From assembly GCF_016599855.1 (NCBI RefSeq), contig NZ_CP067041.1, positions 4,278,001-4,342,000 on the forward strand: a stretch of 64,000 nt of DNA, in the 5' to 3' direction. Position 1 is the stretch's first letter. Each line of letters begins with the position of its first letter. Positions 1-9,502 of the stretch are shown in pieces. Source of the DNA: Bradyrhizobium diazoefficiens. Lineage in GTDB: Bacteria; Pseudomonadota; Alphaproteobacteria; Rhizobiales; Xanthobacteraceae. The position numbers were made by a program, and so were the translations under genes. The notes beneath the pieces are model-generated. The model saw only the letters and a program-made list of their open reading frames with translations. It made no database searches and had not been told where the DNA came from.

Positions 1-799
1 GCTGCGCCTTGTCGTGGTTGATCCAGAGCTGCGCCTTCTCCTTGTCGAGCGTATCGGCGATCTTCTGCATCGAGGCCGCGCTCTGCTCCTTGTTCGCGTT
101 CATGCTCGGCACGCGGCGGTGGTCCCAATTGTCCTTGAAGTGAACGGCGTCGCCGGACAGCACAACCGCGCCGGTTTTCGGCAATTTCACCAGCAGCGAT
201 TGGTGTCCCGGCGTGTGACCGGGCGTCGAAAGGATGGTCATGCTGCCATCGCCGAACACGTCCTTGTCGCCCGCGAGCAGTTCGACCGGATGCGAGGGCT
301 TAAAGCGCGGCTCGTTGTTGGCACCAGGCCAGTCATACTCGGCCTTCTGCACATAGAGAGTGGCCTGCGGGAACATCTCGACATTGCCGATGTGATCGGG
401 ATGCGTATGCGAGACACCCATCGCCTTGACGTCGGCGGGTTTCACGCCGATCTGCTCGAGTTGCGCGGCGAGCGTCTTCGGCCGCCGCCATGTGACGGCT
501 TTGGGATCGGCCGGTACGAGCCCATTCGACATCGCTGCGACGGCGTCGGGAATGCCGGTGTCCCACAGGAACCACCCCTGGCTGTGCTTGATGAGGTAGC
601 AGGTGTCGGCGAAATCCATCGACTTGCCTTCATTTACTCCAGGCGACCAGCGGGAGATGTCGCCAGCGATGCCCTCTCCGCAATTGAGGATGTAGAGCCT
701 TTCGACACCCGGCTTTTGCGCGAACGCAGCCTGGGCGGACAGTGCAATGGCGGCGACGGCGAGTGCGCGCGTGATCTTGGACATTATCCTGGGTGTCAT
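1..799 (-). CDS. Metallo-beta-lactamase fold hydrolase, N-acyl-homoserine-lactonase-like (3' end outside window)
   Basis: The gene runs off the left edge, so only the N-terminal 266 residues are visible. It begins with a hydrophobic signal peptide (TRALAVAAIALSAQAAFA), so the product is probably periplasmic. The zinc-binding HxHxDH motif is present as SHTHPDHIGN, followed by the second metal region (TPGHTPGHQS) and GDAVHFKDNW. This spacing fits the AHL-lactonase/AttM-like branch of the MBL superfamily, but the substrate cannot be read from sequence. The ATG at 799 is chosen because AAGGAGG lies 8 bases upstream; an in-frame ATG at 784 is the alternative. It is divergent from the YeeE-type transporter gene. 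Confidence 0.85.
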   Translation of the reverse strand, partial: MTPRIMSKITRALAVAAIALSAQAAFAQKPGVERLYILNCGEGIAGDISRWSPGVNEGKSMDFADTCYLIKHSQGWFLWDTGIPDAVAAMSNGLVPADPKAVTWRRPKTLAAQLEQIGVKPADVKAMGVSHTHPDHIGNVEMFPQATLYVQKAEYDWPGANNEPRFKPSHPVELLAGDKDVFGDGSMTILSTPGHTPGHQSLLVKLPKTGAVVLSGDAVHFKDNWDHRRVPSMNANKEQSAASMQKIADTLDKEKAQLWINHDKAQ

Positions 800-978
800 C
801 CTTGGTCCCTCCTTGCAGCGCCTGCTTGCTGCGACCAAGGATCAACCCCGCCGCCGCCGCAGAATTCCGCTTTCATTCCGATCTAAGACTGCGCAGTCAA
901 CCCTTGCCCAACGTGGGGATTGGAACGGCGACCGTTCGCCACGGTTAGCTCCCATTGCCAGATTTCTGGGATGAGAGC

Positions 979-2193
979 ATGACTGATCTGTCCATTGATG
1001 CGCGGCTGCTGGCTCCTGACAACGATCGGCACAACTCAAATCTCACGATCGTGGCCATCGCCACGGTCATTCTCGTTGTCGGAGCGGCGGCGTTGTCGGC
1101 CACGGTCTCCTGGTGGCAAGGATTACTGCTTCTGCTTGGCGGCGCGCTCGGCCTGACACTGTATCATGCGCTGTTTGGCTTCACTTCGGCCTGGCGCGTC
1201 TTCATTGTCGCGCGAAGAGGCGCAGGGCTGCGAGCGCAAATGGTCATGCTTGCGTTGGCGACGGCTCTGTTCTTCCCGGCACTGGCGCACGGCGAGTTGT
1301 TCGGCGTTGCAGTTCACGGCGAACTCGGCGCCGTTGGCGTCGGCATGCTGACGGGGGCATTCCTGTTCGGACTCGGAATGCAGCTCGGCGGCGGCTGCGC
1401 CTCAGGAACGCTGTACACTGCCGGCGGCGGCAATACCCGCATGCTGGTGACACTGGCGGCCTTCATCGTCGGATCGACGCTCGGCGCATTGCATCTGCCG
1501 TGGTGGAGCGCGCTGCCGAATGTCGGATCGATCTCGCTGATCGAAAGCTTCGGATGGCTGCCGGCCCTCCTGCTGTGCTGGCTCGCGATGGCCGCGATCT
1601 ATCTCCTGACCATCAGGGCCGAAATCCGGCTGCATGGCAAACTCGAGCCGGGAGCACGGACCAGGTTACGCGGTGCACGCCGCTTCATGCAGGGGCCGTG
1701 GCCCCTCCTCGCCGGCGCAATTTTGCTCGCGATCGGCAATTTTGCCACGCTCTATCTTGCAGGCCGTCCGTGGGGCATCACATCCGCCTTTGCGCTCTGG
1801 GGATCGAAAATCCTGATGGGCTTCGGCGTCGACGCCGCGTCATGGCCTTATTGGCAAGGCGCCCGCGCGGCCTCGCTGCATCAAAGCATTTTCGCGGATG
1901 TTACCTCGGTCATGGACTTCGGCATCATGCTGGGAGCCTTGCTGGCGGCGGGTCTCGCCGGCAAGTTCAATCCGACCTTGCGCATCTCCGTACAATCGCT
2001 GGTAGCCGCCGTTGTCGGCGGCCTGCTGCTCGGATACGGCGCGCGCCTCGCCTATGGCTGCAACATCGGCGCCTATTTCAGCGGAATTGCCTCCGGCAGT
2101 CTGCACGGTTGGTGCTGGCTTGTCGCAGCTTTCCTCGGCAACATCCTGGGAACGCACCTCCGACCGCTGTTCGGCTTGGCCGTCGAGAAGTAA
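979..2193 (+). CDS. YeeE/YedE (TsuA-type) sulfur-compound transporter
   Basis: An integral membrane protein of 404 residues with about ten hydrophobic segments, made of two repeated Sulf_transp halves. Each half carries a conserved cysteine motif: QLGGGCASGTLYTAGGGN in the first half, and AYGCNIGAYFSGIASGS followed by LHGWCW in the second. In characterised TsuA proteins the equivalent cysteines relay thiosulfate through the membrane, so uptake of thiosulfate or a related sulfur species is inferred. The full-length single-chain form is seen here, not the split two-gene form. The ATG at 979 is preferred; a TTG at 955 would add eight residues. No TusA-like gene is adjacent. Confidence 0.85.
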   Translation: MTDLSIDARLLAPDNDRHNSNLTIVAIATVILVVGAAALSATVSWWQGLLLLLGGALGLTLYHALFGFTSAWRVFIVARRGAGLRAQMVMLALATALFFPALAHGELFGVAVHGELGAVGVGMLTGAFLFGLGMQLGGGCASGTLYTAGGGNTRMLVTLAAFIVGSTLGALHLPWWSALPNVGSISLIESFGWLPALLLCWLAMAAIYLLTIRAEIRLHGKLEPGARTRLRGARRFMQGPWPLLAGAILLAIGNFATLYLAGRPWGITSAFALWGSKILMGFGVDAASWPYWQGARAASLHQSIFADVTSVMDFGIMLGALLAAGLAGKFNPTLRISVQSLVAAVVGGLLLGYGARLAYGCNIGAYFSGIASGSLHGWCWLVAAFLGNILGTHLRPLFGLAVEK

Positions 2194-2216
2194 CGGGCGT
2201 CGTACGTATCGCACCC

Positions 2217-2265
2217 GTCCCGGATCTGCGCGGCAACGCATGAGCGTTGCAGCGCATTCCGGGAC
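2217..2265. terminator. Long hairpin between convergent genes
   Basis: A nested palindrome lies between the ends of the YeeE-type gene and parC. The outer arms are gtcccgga (2217-2224) and tccgggac (2258-2265). The inner arms are tgcgc/gcgca and gcaacgc/gcgttgc, around an atga loop at 2240-2243. It has no clear T-run, so it is either a bidirectional terminator or a REP-like element. Confidence 0.55.
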
Positions 2266-2277
2266 ACGAGAATCGCC

Positions 2278-4536
2278 CTACCCGATCCCCCGGCCGAACT
2301 TGTTCGACTTCGGGAAGCCCTTCGGCGGCAGGCGGCCGGCGTCGGCGCGAGAGCCCTGCCACTCGGCGAACTCCTTCATGGTCGCGGAGAATTCGCGGCC
2401 CGCGGAGTCCTTCCAGGTCAGGCCCGCCTTGGCCTCGAAGACAGCGACGTCGGAGAGGCCGCCGTCCTTGTATTTCTGCAGGCGCACGCCGCGGCCGCGC
2501 GCCATCTCCGGCACCTGGTCGAGCGGGAAGATCAGCATCTTGCGATTTTCGCCGATGACCGCGACCGTGTCGCCGAGCACTTCCGTGATCGCGCGCGCCT
2601 CGTTCGGCATGTCGACGTTGAGGACCTGCTTGCCCTTCTTCGTCGTGCCGACGCAATCGTCCTCGTTGACGACGAAGCCCTGGCCCTCGTGGCTGGCGAC
2701 CAGGAATTTGCGTCCGCCCTTGTTGACAAACAGCGTGACGGGAGCGGCTTCCGGCTCGAGGTCGATGAACTGGCGGATCGGCTCGCCATGACCGCGGCCG
2801 CCCGGCAGCTTTGCAACGTCGAGCGAGTAGAATTTGCCGTTGGTGGCAAACAGCAGCAGCTTCGAGGTGGTCTCCGCGAAGAAGGCGAAGCCGAGCTTGT
2901 CGTCCTGCTTGAAGGCGAGACCCGAGAGATCCTCGACATGGCCCTTCATGGTACGGATCCAGCCCTTGTCGGAAACAACCACCGTCACCGGCTCGCGTTC
3001 GACGAAGGCCTCCTCGATCGCGGCGAGATCATGCTCGGGCGCATCGGCGAAGGTGGTGCGGCGCTTGCCGAGCGGCGTCTTCGGCCCGAACATGTCGCGG
3101 ACCTTGCCGACCTGCTCGCCGACCTTCTTCCATTGCTCGGGCTCGGAGGCGAGCAGCGCGTTGATCCCCTTGAGCTCGTTGCGAAGGTTCTTGTCCTCGG
3201 TGCGGATCTCCATTTCCTCGAGCTTGCGCAACGAGCGCAGCCTCATGTTGAGGATGGCTTCGGTCTGCACTTCACTGAGCTTGAATGCCTTCATCAACGC
3301 AGGCTTCGGCTCGTCCTCGTTGCGGATGATCCTGATCACCTGGTCGATGTTGAGGTAGGCGATCAGGAGACCGGCGAGAACTTCCAATCGGTTCTCGATC
3401 TGCGCCTTGCGATAATTGGTCCGGCGGATCAGGACTTCGCGCAGATGGTCGAGCCATTCGCGCAGGCACTCCGCGAGCCCCACCACCTTGGGGATACGGC
3501 CCTTCATCAGCACGTTCAGGTTCAGCGGAATCCTGCTTTCGAGCTCGGTCAGCCGGAACAACGCTTCCATCATCAGCACGGGATCGACGTTCTTCGACTT
3601 TGGCTCGATGACGAGGCGGACGTCTTCGGCGGATTCGTCGCGGACCTCGCCAACCAGCGGCAGCTTTTTCTGGTCGAGCAGCTCGGCGATCTTCTCGACC
3701 ATCCGCGACTTCTGCACCAGGAAGGGGATCTCGGTGACGACAACCACCCAGGTGCCGCGCGCGCCCTCCTCCTGCTCCCACCTGGCGCGGACGCGAAACG
3801 AGCCGCGGCCGGTGGTGTAGGCTTCCGCGATTGCCTGCTTGGAATCGACGCAGATGCCGCCGGTCGGGAAATCCGGGCCCTTGACCCACTTCAAGAGCGC
3901 CTTGGATTTGGCGTCGGGCTTCTCGATCAGATGCAGCGCCGCATCGCAGAGCTCGGCCGCGTTGTGCGGCGGGATCGAGGTCGCCATGCCGACGGCGATG
4001 CCCTGCGCGCCGTTGGCGAGCAGGTTCGGGAAGCCGCCGGGCAGCACGACCGGCTCTTTCGACTGGCCGTCGTAATTGGCGCGGAACTCGACGCCATCCT
4101 CATCGATGCCGTCGAGCAGAAGCCGCGCGACATCGGTCATGCGCGCTTCGGTGTAGCGGTAGGCGGCGGGGTTATCGCCGTCGATATTGCCGAAATTGCC
4201 CTGGCCGTCGACCAGCGGATAGCGCGAGGAGAAGTCCTGCGCGAGGCGCACCATCGCGTCGTAGATGGCCTGGTCGCCGTGCGGATGGAATGAGCCCATC
4301 ACGTCGCCGACGATCTTTGCGGATTTCTTGAAGGCCGTGCCGGGGTCGAGCCTGAGCAGGCGCATGCCGTAGAGGATGCGCCGGTGCACCGGCTTCAAGC
4401 CGTCGCGCGCATCGGGCAATGCGCGGTGCATGATGGTGGAGAGCGCATAAGCGAGATAGCGCTCTTCCAGCGCCTCGCGCAGCGGCACCTCGTGAATTTC
4501 GGCCGGTTCTTCCGGCGGAATCAATCGTTTTCCCAT
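2278..4536 (-). CDS. parC: DNA topoisomerase IV subunit A
   Basis: The 752-residue A subunit of topoisomerase IV, which with ParE decatenates replicated chromosomes in an ATP-dependent reaction. The N-terminal breakage-reunion domain begins [41 protein letters not shown]. The catalytic tyrosine is Y128 in YRYTEARM. The quinolone-determining segment reads [16 protein letters not shown] (residues 81-96). Short C-terminal beta-propeller repeats follow (GWIRTMKGH.., [21 protein letters not shown]). The absence of a canonical GyrA box and the shorter C-terminus favour ParC over GyrA. It is transcribed alone, convergent with the upstream transporter. Confidence 0.95.
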   Translation of the reverse strand: MGKRLIPPEEPAEIHEVPLREALEERYLAYALSTIMHRALPDARDGLKPVHRRILYGMRLLRLDPGTAFKKSAKIVGDVMGSFHPHGDQAIYDAMVRLAQDFSSRYPLVDGQGNFGNIDGDNPAAYRYTEARMTDVARLLLDGIDEDGVEFRANYDGQSKEPVVLPGGFPNLLANGAQGIAVGMATSIPPHNAAELCDAALHLIEKPDAKSKALLKWVKGPDFPTGGICVDSKQAIAEAYTTGRGSFRVRARWEQEEGARGTWVVVVTEIPFLVQKSRMVEKIAELLDQKKLPLVGEVRDESAEDVRLVIEPKSKNVDPVLMMEALFRLTELESRIPLNLNVLMKGRIPKVVGLAECLREWLDHLREVLIRRTNYRKAQIENRLEVLAGLLIAYLNIDQVIRIIRNEDEPKPALMKAFKLSEVQTEAILNMRLRSLRKLEEMEIRTEDKNLRNELKGINALLASEPEQWKKVGEQVGKVRDMFGPKTPLGKRRTTFADAPEHDLAAIEEAFVEREPVTVVVSDKGWIRTMKGHVEDLSGLAFKQDDKLGFAFFAETTSKLLLFATNGKFYSLDVAKLPGGRGHGEPIRQFIDLEPEAAPVTLFVNKGGRKFLVASHEGQGFVVNEDDCVGTTKKGKQVLNVDMPNEARAITEVLGDTVAVIGENRKMLIFPLDQVPEMARGRGVRLQKYKDGGLSDVAVFEAKAGLTWKDSAGREFSATMKEFAEWQGSRADAGRLPPKGFPKSNKFGRGIG

Positions 4537-4596
4537 GCCGCCCGGTTAAACCGTGGAAGCGAATCGGGCAAGGATGGATTGGTTCCCTGTGGGCTT

Positions 4597-4887
4597 CTAC
4601 TGCCCCGCCCAGCCGGCGGTCACGGTGGGCTGAACCTTGGCCTGAACCTTGGCCGGGGGCGTCTCCGGCGTATTGGCCACGCAGCGGCGGGCCGCCTCGA
4701 TTTCGGCGTCAGTTGCGCCATGGGACCGTGCCCATGTCTCTGCGGCCGCAGCGGAATATTTCGCCACATAATACCTGACCACAGTGCAGGAGGCCCGGCG
4801 AAACACGCCCGGTTGCGGCTCGCCGGCCGTGGCATCAGGCGCAAAAGCGAGCAGCGCCGCGGTTAGCGCAAATCCCTTGATCAACAT
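4597..4887 (-). CDS. Small secreted protein of unknown function
   Basis: A 96-residue protein with a cleavable signal peptide (MLIKGFALTAALLAFAPDATAGEP). The mature part contains two cysteines (RRASCTVVRYYVAKYSAAAAETWARSHGATDAEIEAARRCV) and a Pro/Thr/Val-rich tail. The helical core with SHGATDAEIEAARRC is typical of small rhizobial periplasmic proteins of unknown role. The open frame extends to 4998, but the ATG at 4887 is the start that gives a proper signal peptide, with GGGGAA upstream. I do not recognise a named family. Confidence 0.7.
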   Translation of the reverse strand: MLIKGFALTAALLAFAPDATAGEPQPGVFRRASCTVVRYYVAKYSAAAAETWARSHGATDAEIEAARRCVANTPETPPAKVQAKVQPTVTAGWAGQ

Positions 4888-4984
4888 GTGGGCTGTTCCC
4901 CGTTGTGGAACCCGCCATCCAACGCAGATAGCCGCACTTGGTTCCCGGGGAACCCATGTTCTCATATGAGCAGCGCGATTTTCA

Positions 4985-5737
4985 TTATGGCGCCGCAAGC
5001 GCCGCTTTGGCCTGCTGCCGGGTCAGGGCGTTGATGAAGCCGGCACGCGCGTCGGAATGGCCTTGGCCCCGCGGCTCCAGCACATGGCGCAGCAGGAATA
5101 GGCCGGTGAGCCGAAAGCCGTCCTGGAGATCCTCGTCGGTGAGGTCGTCATGCACCTCGCCCTGGCGAAGGAACGGCGGCAGCCGCAGCAACCGGTCGCG
5201 CCACGGCTCGCCCGCGCCGCGCGACACCGCACCGCCGGATTTCGGCGAGACATAGATCAAATCGGTGGTCTCCCCGGTCACCGCGCAATTTTCGAGCGCG
5301 AGCCGGAAGCCGAGCTCGGAGAGCATGGCCAGCTCGAAATGGATGAGATGCACGGCGGCACTGCCGATGTCGTCGAAATCGTCGAGCGAATGTTCGAGCA
5401 GCGCAAAGATTTCCCGGTGCGGATCGCGTTCGGGCAAGAGCCGCGCAATGGAGGCCAGATGGGTGACGCCGTAGACCCCGTGGGACGATCCCAGCAGCGT
5501 CGCCGCGCGCAGCTTCAATCCCTCAATCGCATAGGTGCCGAGATGCTCGTCGAGCCGCGCCCGCCACACCGCGCTGACGCTGTTGCCGGGCTGCAGCAGC
5601 GGCCGCAGCCGCGAGCTGGCACCGCCGCGCACGAGACCGAGATGCCGGCCGTGCTCGCGCGTCAACAGCTCGACGATGGCGCTGCTCTCGCCATGCCGCC
5701 GCACGCCCAGCACGATGCCTTCGTCGGTCCATTCCAT
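4985..5737 (-). CDS. recO: DNA repair protein RecO
   Basis: A 250-residue recombination mediator that loads RecA on SSB-coated single strands with RecR. The N-terminal OB fold is recognisable ([39 protein letters not shown]), followed by the alpha-helical domain with [39 protein letters not shown]. Only one cysteine of the zinc cluster found in other RecO proteins is seen here. It lies downstream of era, a common arrangement in alphaproteobacteria, separated here by a small membrane-protein gene and a palindromic repeat. Confidence 0.92.
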   Translation of the reverse strand: MEWTDEGIVLGVRRHGESSAIVELLTREHGRHLGLVRGGASSRLRPLLQPGNSVSAVWRARLDEHLGTYAIEGLKLRAATLLGSSHGVYGVTHLASIARLLPERDPHREIFALLEHSLDDFDDIGSAAVHLIHFELAMLSELGFRLALENCAVTGETTDLIYVSPKSGGAVSRGAGEPWRDRLLRLPPFLRQGEVHDDLTDEDLQDGFRLTGLFLLRHVLEPRGQGHSDARAGFINALTRQQAKAALAAP

Positions 5738-5769
5738 GGAGTGAAGTATAGCGGATTCCGCCTCTCATT

Positions 5770-5855
5770 CGTAGGGCGGATTAGCCGAAGGTGTAATCCG
5801 CCGATTGCGCCTGTACAATCAAATGGCGGATTACGCTTCGCTAATCCGCCCTACG
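5770..5855. repeat. Palindromic intergenic repeat (GTAGGGCGGATTAGC type)
   Basis: Perfect 16-bp terminal arms, cgtagggcggattagc (5770-5785) and gctaatccgccctacg (5840-5855), enclose a second nested pair, gtaatccgcc (5793-5802) and ggcggattac (5825-5834). Folded, this forms a long cruciform or hairpin between recO and the next gene. It looks like a dispersed non-autonomous palindromic element (REP/MITE-like). The same unit does not recur elsewhere in this window. Confidence 0.75.
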
Positions 5856-5860
5856 TGAGC

Positions 5861-6241
5861 TCAAGCGTTGAACCAGCCGTGCGCATCGCCGGTGAAGGAG
5901 AAATACAGCCCGAACGCCGTCAGCCCGCAGGAGACGATCTCGATGGCGCTGTCGAGCTCGAGGCCCCGCTCGCCGAGGATCTGAGCGAGCGAGATCACCG
6001 ACAGCACCAGCGCCGCCGCCAGCACCCAGCGCGGCCAGTTCTTGCGCCCGTGCGCAGCCAACCAGACGAAATACACCAGCAGCAGGATCATGCCGCCGGC
6101 GAGGAGTGTCCCGGTCATGATCATCTGCTCGGTCATCTCGATGGTGGGCGTGCGGTCCTGGACCGCAACCGACAGCGCATCCAGCATCAGCGAGGCATAG
6201 AGCAACGCTTCGAAGCGCTGGACATTACGGGGCACGCTCAT
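5861..6241 (-). CDS. Uncharacterised inner-membrane protein
   Basis: A 126-residue protein with about four hydrophobic stretches: the N-terminal YASLMLDALSVAV, then MTGTLLAGGMILLLVYFVWLAA, RWVLAAALVLSVISLAQILG and IVSCGLTAFGLYFSFTG. No catalytic motif is visible. It lies 22 bases downstream of era in the same orientation, so it is probably cotranscribed with lepB-rnc-era. I do not recognise the family. Confidence 0.65.
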   Translation of the reverse strand: MSVPRNVQRFEALLYASLMLDALSVAVQDRTPTIEMTEQMIMTGTLLAGGMILLLVYFVWLAAHGRKNWPRWVLAAALVLSVISLAQILGERGLELDSAIEIVSCGLTAFGLYFSFTGDAHGWFNA

Positions 6242-6262
6242 CGGGTACTTATCTTTTCTTGG

Positions 6263-7189
6263 CTATTCCCTCGGAAATTCCAGGCCCATCTCGCGATAGC
6301 GATCGGGATCGTCACCCCAGTTCTCGCGCACCTTGACGAACAGGAACAGATGCACCGGCGCATCCAGGATCTGCATCAGCTCCTTCCGCGAGTCAGCGCC
6401 GATCGACTTGATGGTGGCACCGCCCTTGCCGAGCACGATCTTGCGTTGGCTCTCGCGCTCGACGAAGATCGTCTGCTCGATGCGCACCGACTTGTCCTTG
6501 CGCTCCTCCCACTTGTCGGTCTCGACCGTGGACTGGTAGGGCAATTCCTGGTGCAGCTTCTGATAGATTTTTTCGCGCGTGATTTCGGCGGCGAGCTGCC
6601 GCATCGGCGCGTCCGACATCTGGTCCTCGGGATAGAGGTACGGGCCCGGCGGCACCATCTCCGCAAGCGTGGTGCGGAGATCGTCGACGCCGTCACCCGA
6701 GATCGCCGCAATCATGAAGGTCCTTGCGAACTTCATGCGCTCGTTGGCGGCCTGCGCCAGCGCCAGGAGCTTCTCGCGCTGGACCAGGTCGACCTTGTTG
6801 ATGACCAGGATCTTGTCGTGATTGACGCTGGCGGCCTTGGCGAGGATCGCCTCGGCCTCCTCGTCGATGCCGGTCTTGGCATCGAGCAGCACACAAACGA
6901 GGTCGGCATCATGCGCCCCGCTCCAGGCGGTCGAGACCATGGCGCGGTCGAGCCTTCGCTTGGGCAGGAAGATGCCGGGCGTGTCGACCAGAATGATCTG
7001 CGCGTTGTTCTCGATCACGATGCCGCGGATCAGCGCGCGCGTGGTCTGCACCTTGCGGGAGACGATCGTGACCTTGGCTCCGACCAGCGCATTGACCAGC
7101 GTGGACTTGCCGACATTGGGCGCGCCGATCAGCGCAACGAAGCCGCAGCGCGTCGCGGCGGGCGCCTCGCCACTTGCTTCAGCCGTCAT
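6263..7189 (-). CDS. era: GTPase Era
   Basis: An essential GTPase that binds the 3' end of 16S rRNA and helps 30S maturation. Visible G motifs: G1 GAPNVGKST, G3 DTPG (VDTPGIFLPKRR), G4 NKVD and G5 ISGDGVD. The C-terminal KH domain contains KIVLGKGGATIKSIGADSRKELM. The length of 308 residues is normal. The ATG at 7189 overlaps the end of rnc by 11 bases; a GTG at 7204 is possible. The overlap implies translational coupling to rnc. Confidence 0.95.
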   Translation of the reverse strand: MTAEASGEAPAATRCGFVALIGAPNVGKSTLVNALVGAKVTIVSRKVQTTRALIRGIVIENNAQIILVDTPGIFLPKRRLDRAMVSTAWSGAHDADLVCVLLDAKTGIDEEAEAILAKAASVNHDKILVINKVDLVQREKLLALAQAANERMKFARTFMIAAISGDGVDDLRTTLAEMVPPGPYLYPEDQMSDAPMRQLAAEITREKIYQKLHQELPYQSTVETDKWEERKDKSVRIEQTIFVERESQRKIVLGKGGATIKSIGADSRKELMQILDAPVHLFLFVKVRENWGDDPDRYREMGLEFPRE

Positions 7190-8072
7190 TGCCGCCACCA
7201 ACACCTTCGCGTTCGATCATGACGGAGGCCGCAACCTTCTCGGCCGCGCGCTTGCTGCCGCCGATGCCTTCGGCCGGCGCGAGCCCCGGCAGGTCCACCG
7301 CAACACGGAACTGCGGATCGTGATGCGGGCCGGTGCGCTCGACCTCGCGATAAACCGGCGTCGGCAGCCCCTTCCCCTGCGCCCATTCCTGCAGCACGGT
7401 CTTGGGATCGCGCAGCGGCCGCCGCGGCTTGTGCATGCGCTCGGTCCAGTTGCGCTTGACGAATTCGTCGGCCGCCGCATGGCCCCCGTCGAGAAAGATG
7501 GCGCCGATCACGGCCTCGCAGATGTCGCCGAGGATCGACTTACGCAGGCGGGCATCGGCGCTGGAGCCGACCGAGCCGAGCTTGATGTCGTCGAGCAGAC
7601 CGAGCGACTTGGCGACGTCGGCGCAGCTTTCCTTGCGCACGAGCTCGGCGAGCCGCTTGGACAGCTCACCCTCGTCGGCATTCGGGAAGGCGTGATAGAG
7701 CATGTCGGAGACGACGAGCCCGAGCACGTGGTCGCCGAGAAACTCGAGCCGCTGATAGCTGTCGCCGCGCTTGCGCCCGGACTTCAGCGCCGAGACATGC
7801 GTGATCGCCTGCATCAGCAGGTTCGGGTCAGTGAAGCTGTGGCCGATGCGTGCCTCGAGCGCAGCATTTGCGTCCGCCGCCGCCTTCGCCTTGTCCTTGG
7901 CCTTGCTGCTCCGCGTCCGCTTCTTCGCAGGAGTTTTGGTTTCAGCGGTCTTGGATTCAGCAGTCTTGGATTCAGCAGTGTTTGGCGCAAGCGCCTGGGT
8001 CGCAGCTTCGCCCTCAGGAGCGGCTTGCACCTCGATCGGTTGTGTCGTGACGTCCTTGGCTTCGTCTTTCAT
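7179..8072 (-). CDS. rnc: Ribonuclease III with low-complexity N-terminal extension
   Basis: A double-stranded-RNA endonuclease for rRNA and mRNA processing. The signature YQRLEFLGDHVLGLVVSDMLY carries the metal-binding Glu and Asp residues, and GDICEAVIGAIFLDGG is the second acidic site. The dsRNA-binding domain occupies the C-terminus (DPKTVLQEWAQGKGLPTPVYREVERTGPHHDPQFRV..). At 297 residues it is about 70 longer than usual. The excess is an N-terminal Ala/Lys/Thr tract with tandem TAESK units (AESKTAESKTAETKT) and a basic run (KKRTRSSKAKDKAK). The ATG at 8072 overlaps the lepB stop as ATGA. Confidence 0.93.
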   Translation of the reverse strand: MKDEAKDVTTQPIEVQAAPEGEAATQALAPNTAESKTAESKTAETKTPAKKRTRSSKAKDKAKAAADANAALEARIGHSFTDPNLLMQAITHVSALKSGRKRGDSYQRLEFLGDHVLGLVVSDMLYHAFPNADEGELSKRLAELVRKESCADVAKSLGLLDDIKLGSVGSSADARLRKSILGDICEAVIGAIFLDGGHAAADEFVKRNWTERMHKPRRPLRDPKTVLQEWAQGKGLPTPVYREVERTGPHHDPQFRVAVDLPGLAPAEGIGGSKRAAEKVAASVMIEREGVGGGNDG

Positions 8073-8833
8073 CGGACGATTTTGAAGAAGCGATTCCAGC
8101 GCACCGCCCACGGCCAGCGCCAGAACATCCAGGCGTGCTCACCCTCGCCGATCGAGAAGAAGATCATCTGCGCGCGGCCGATCAGATTCTCCCGCGGCAC
8201 GTAACCGACCTGGCCGAGAAAGCGGCTGTCGGTGGAGTTGTCGCGGTTGTCGCCCATCATGAAGAAATGGCCCGGCGGCACGGTGTAGACGTTGGTGTTG
8301 TCCATATAGCCGTTGTCGGCGCAATCGAGCGTCTCGTAGGAGACGCCGTTCGGCAGCGTTTCCTTCCAGCGCTTCACGCGCGAGATGCCGCCGCCTTCGG
8401 AGCCGCACGGATCCTCGCCGACATACTCGCTCATGCGCTGCCGCTCGACGGGGGTATCGTTGATGTAAAGCAGACCGTCCTTCATCTGGATGTGGTCGCC
8501 GGGCAAGCCGATCACGCGCTTGATGTAATCGGTGGTGTCATCCTTCGGCAGCCGGAACACGACGATGTCCCCGCGGTTCGGATCCGAGGCCCAGATCCGT
8601 CCCGAGAACAGCGGAGGCGAAAACGGGATCGAGTAGTGGCTATAGCCGTAGGAATATTTCGAGACGAACAGATAGTCGCCGACCAGCAGCGTGGCCTTCA
8701 TCGAACCGGACGGGATGTTGAACGGCTGGAACAGGAAGGTACGGATCACCAAGGCGATCAGGAGAGCGTGGATCACGACCCGGATCGTTTCGCCGACGCC
8801 GCTTTCAGTTTTCGTTCCCGAAGTCACGCTCAT
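8069..8833 (-). CDS. lepB: Signal peptidase I
   Basis: A membrane-bound leader peptidase of 254 residues. One N-terminal transmembrane segment (VVIHALLIALVIRTFLFQPF) precedes the catalytic box PSGSMKATLLVGD, with the serine at S44. The general-base lysine is K105 in DYIKRVIGLPGD, and the C-terminal box is GHFFMMGDNRDNSTDSRFLG. First gene of a lepB-rnc-era cluster with overlapping stop and start codons. The 250 bases upstream contain an AT-rich patch (about 9025-9070) that probably holds the promoter. Confidence 0.95.
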   Translation of the reverse strand: MSVTSGTKTESGVGETIRVVIHALLIALVIRTFLFQPFNIPSGSMKATLLVGDYLFVSKYSYGYSHYSIPFSPPLFSGRIWASDPNRGDIVVFRLPKDDTTDYIKRVIGLPGDHIQMKDGLLYINDTPVERQRMSEYVGEDPCGSEGGGISRVKRWKETLPNGVSYETLDCADNGYMDNTNVYTVPPGHFFMMGDNRDNSTDSRFLGQVGYVPRENLIGRAQMIFFSIGEGEHAWMFWRWPWAVRWNRFFKIVR

Positions 8834-9082
8834 TGCTCTCTCAATTCCGACCGGCGATCACAGAACGCCCTCCTCCCGCGAACAGCCCGCCGGTTCGCGG
8901 CCCAAGGAGATTGTCCTGATTCTGATAGTGAGGGCCAATTCCGGCGTAAAGCCGAATTCGACCAGCCTGATTTGCGTCCGCGGACTTTTAGACGGTTGTC
9001 ACGGGCCACGCAATCAAAGATCGCATCAAAACTACATAAGACATTGATTTTTAATGCGAATTATAAAATGAGCACCAAGCAC

Positions 9083-9502
9083 TCAGGGCTTAGCCTGTGG
9101 GATGGCGGAAATGATCACGAACGCCTGCGCCAGCGGCCAGTCGTCCGTGATCGACAGGTCGATCTGCGCCTCGAACCCCTCTGGCGTCAGGGCCTTGAGC
9201 CGGGCCAGCGCACCGCCGGTCAATTGCATGGTTGGCCGCCCCCCCGGCAGGTTCACCACCCCCATGTCGCGCCACCAGACCCCCCGCCTGATCCCGGTGC
9301 CGAGCGCCTTGGAGCAGGCCTCCTTGGCGGCGAAGCGCTTAGCATAGGTCGCCACCACCATCTTCTCGCTCTTGGCGCGCCGCTCTGCCTTGGCCCGTTC
9401 GGCCGCGGTGAAGATGCGGTCGAGGAAGCGCTCGCCATGGCGCTCGATCACCTTAGCCACGCGGGTGATGTCGATCAGATCGGAACCGATGCCGATGATC
9501 AT
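9083..9502 (-). CDS. acpS: Holo-[acyl-carrier-protein] synthase
   Basis: Transfers 4'-phosphopantetheine from CoA to acyl carrier protein. The N-terminal [15 protein letters not shown] and the metal-binding WxxKEAxxKA-like region [15 protein letters not shown] are diagnostic. The length of 139 residues is normal. Its start overlaps the end of pdxJ by four bases (ATGA), so the two are translated from one mRNA. Confidence 0.95.
   Translation of the reverse strand: MIIGIGSDLIDITRVAKVIERHGERFLDRIFTAAERAKAERRAKSEKMVVATYAKRFAAKEACSKALGTGIRRGVWWRDMGVVNLPGGRPTMQLTGGALARLKALTPEGFEAQIDLSITDDWPLAQAFVIISAIPQAKP

Noticed and set aside
5150..7222. 690-codon plus-strand frame opposite recO and era
   Set aside because: A shadow of high-GC codon usage; recO and era on the other strand have full motif support.
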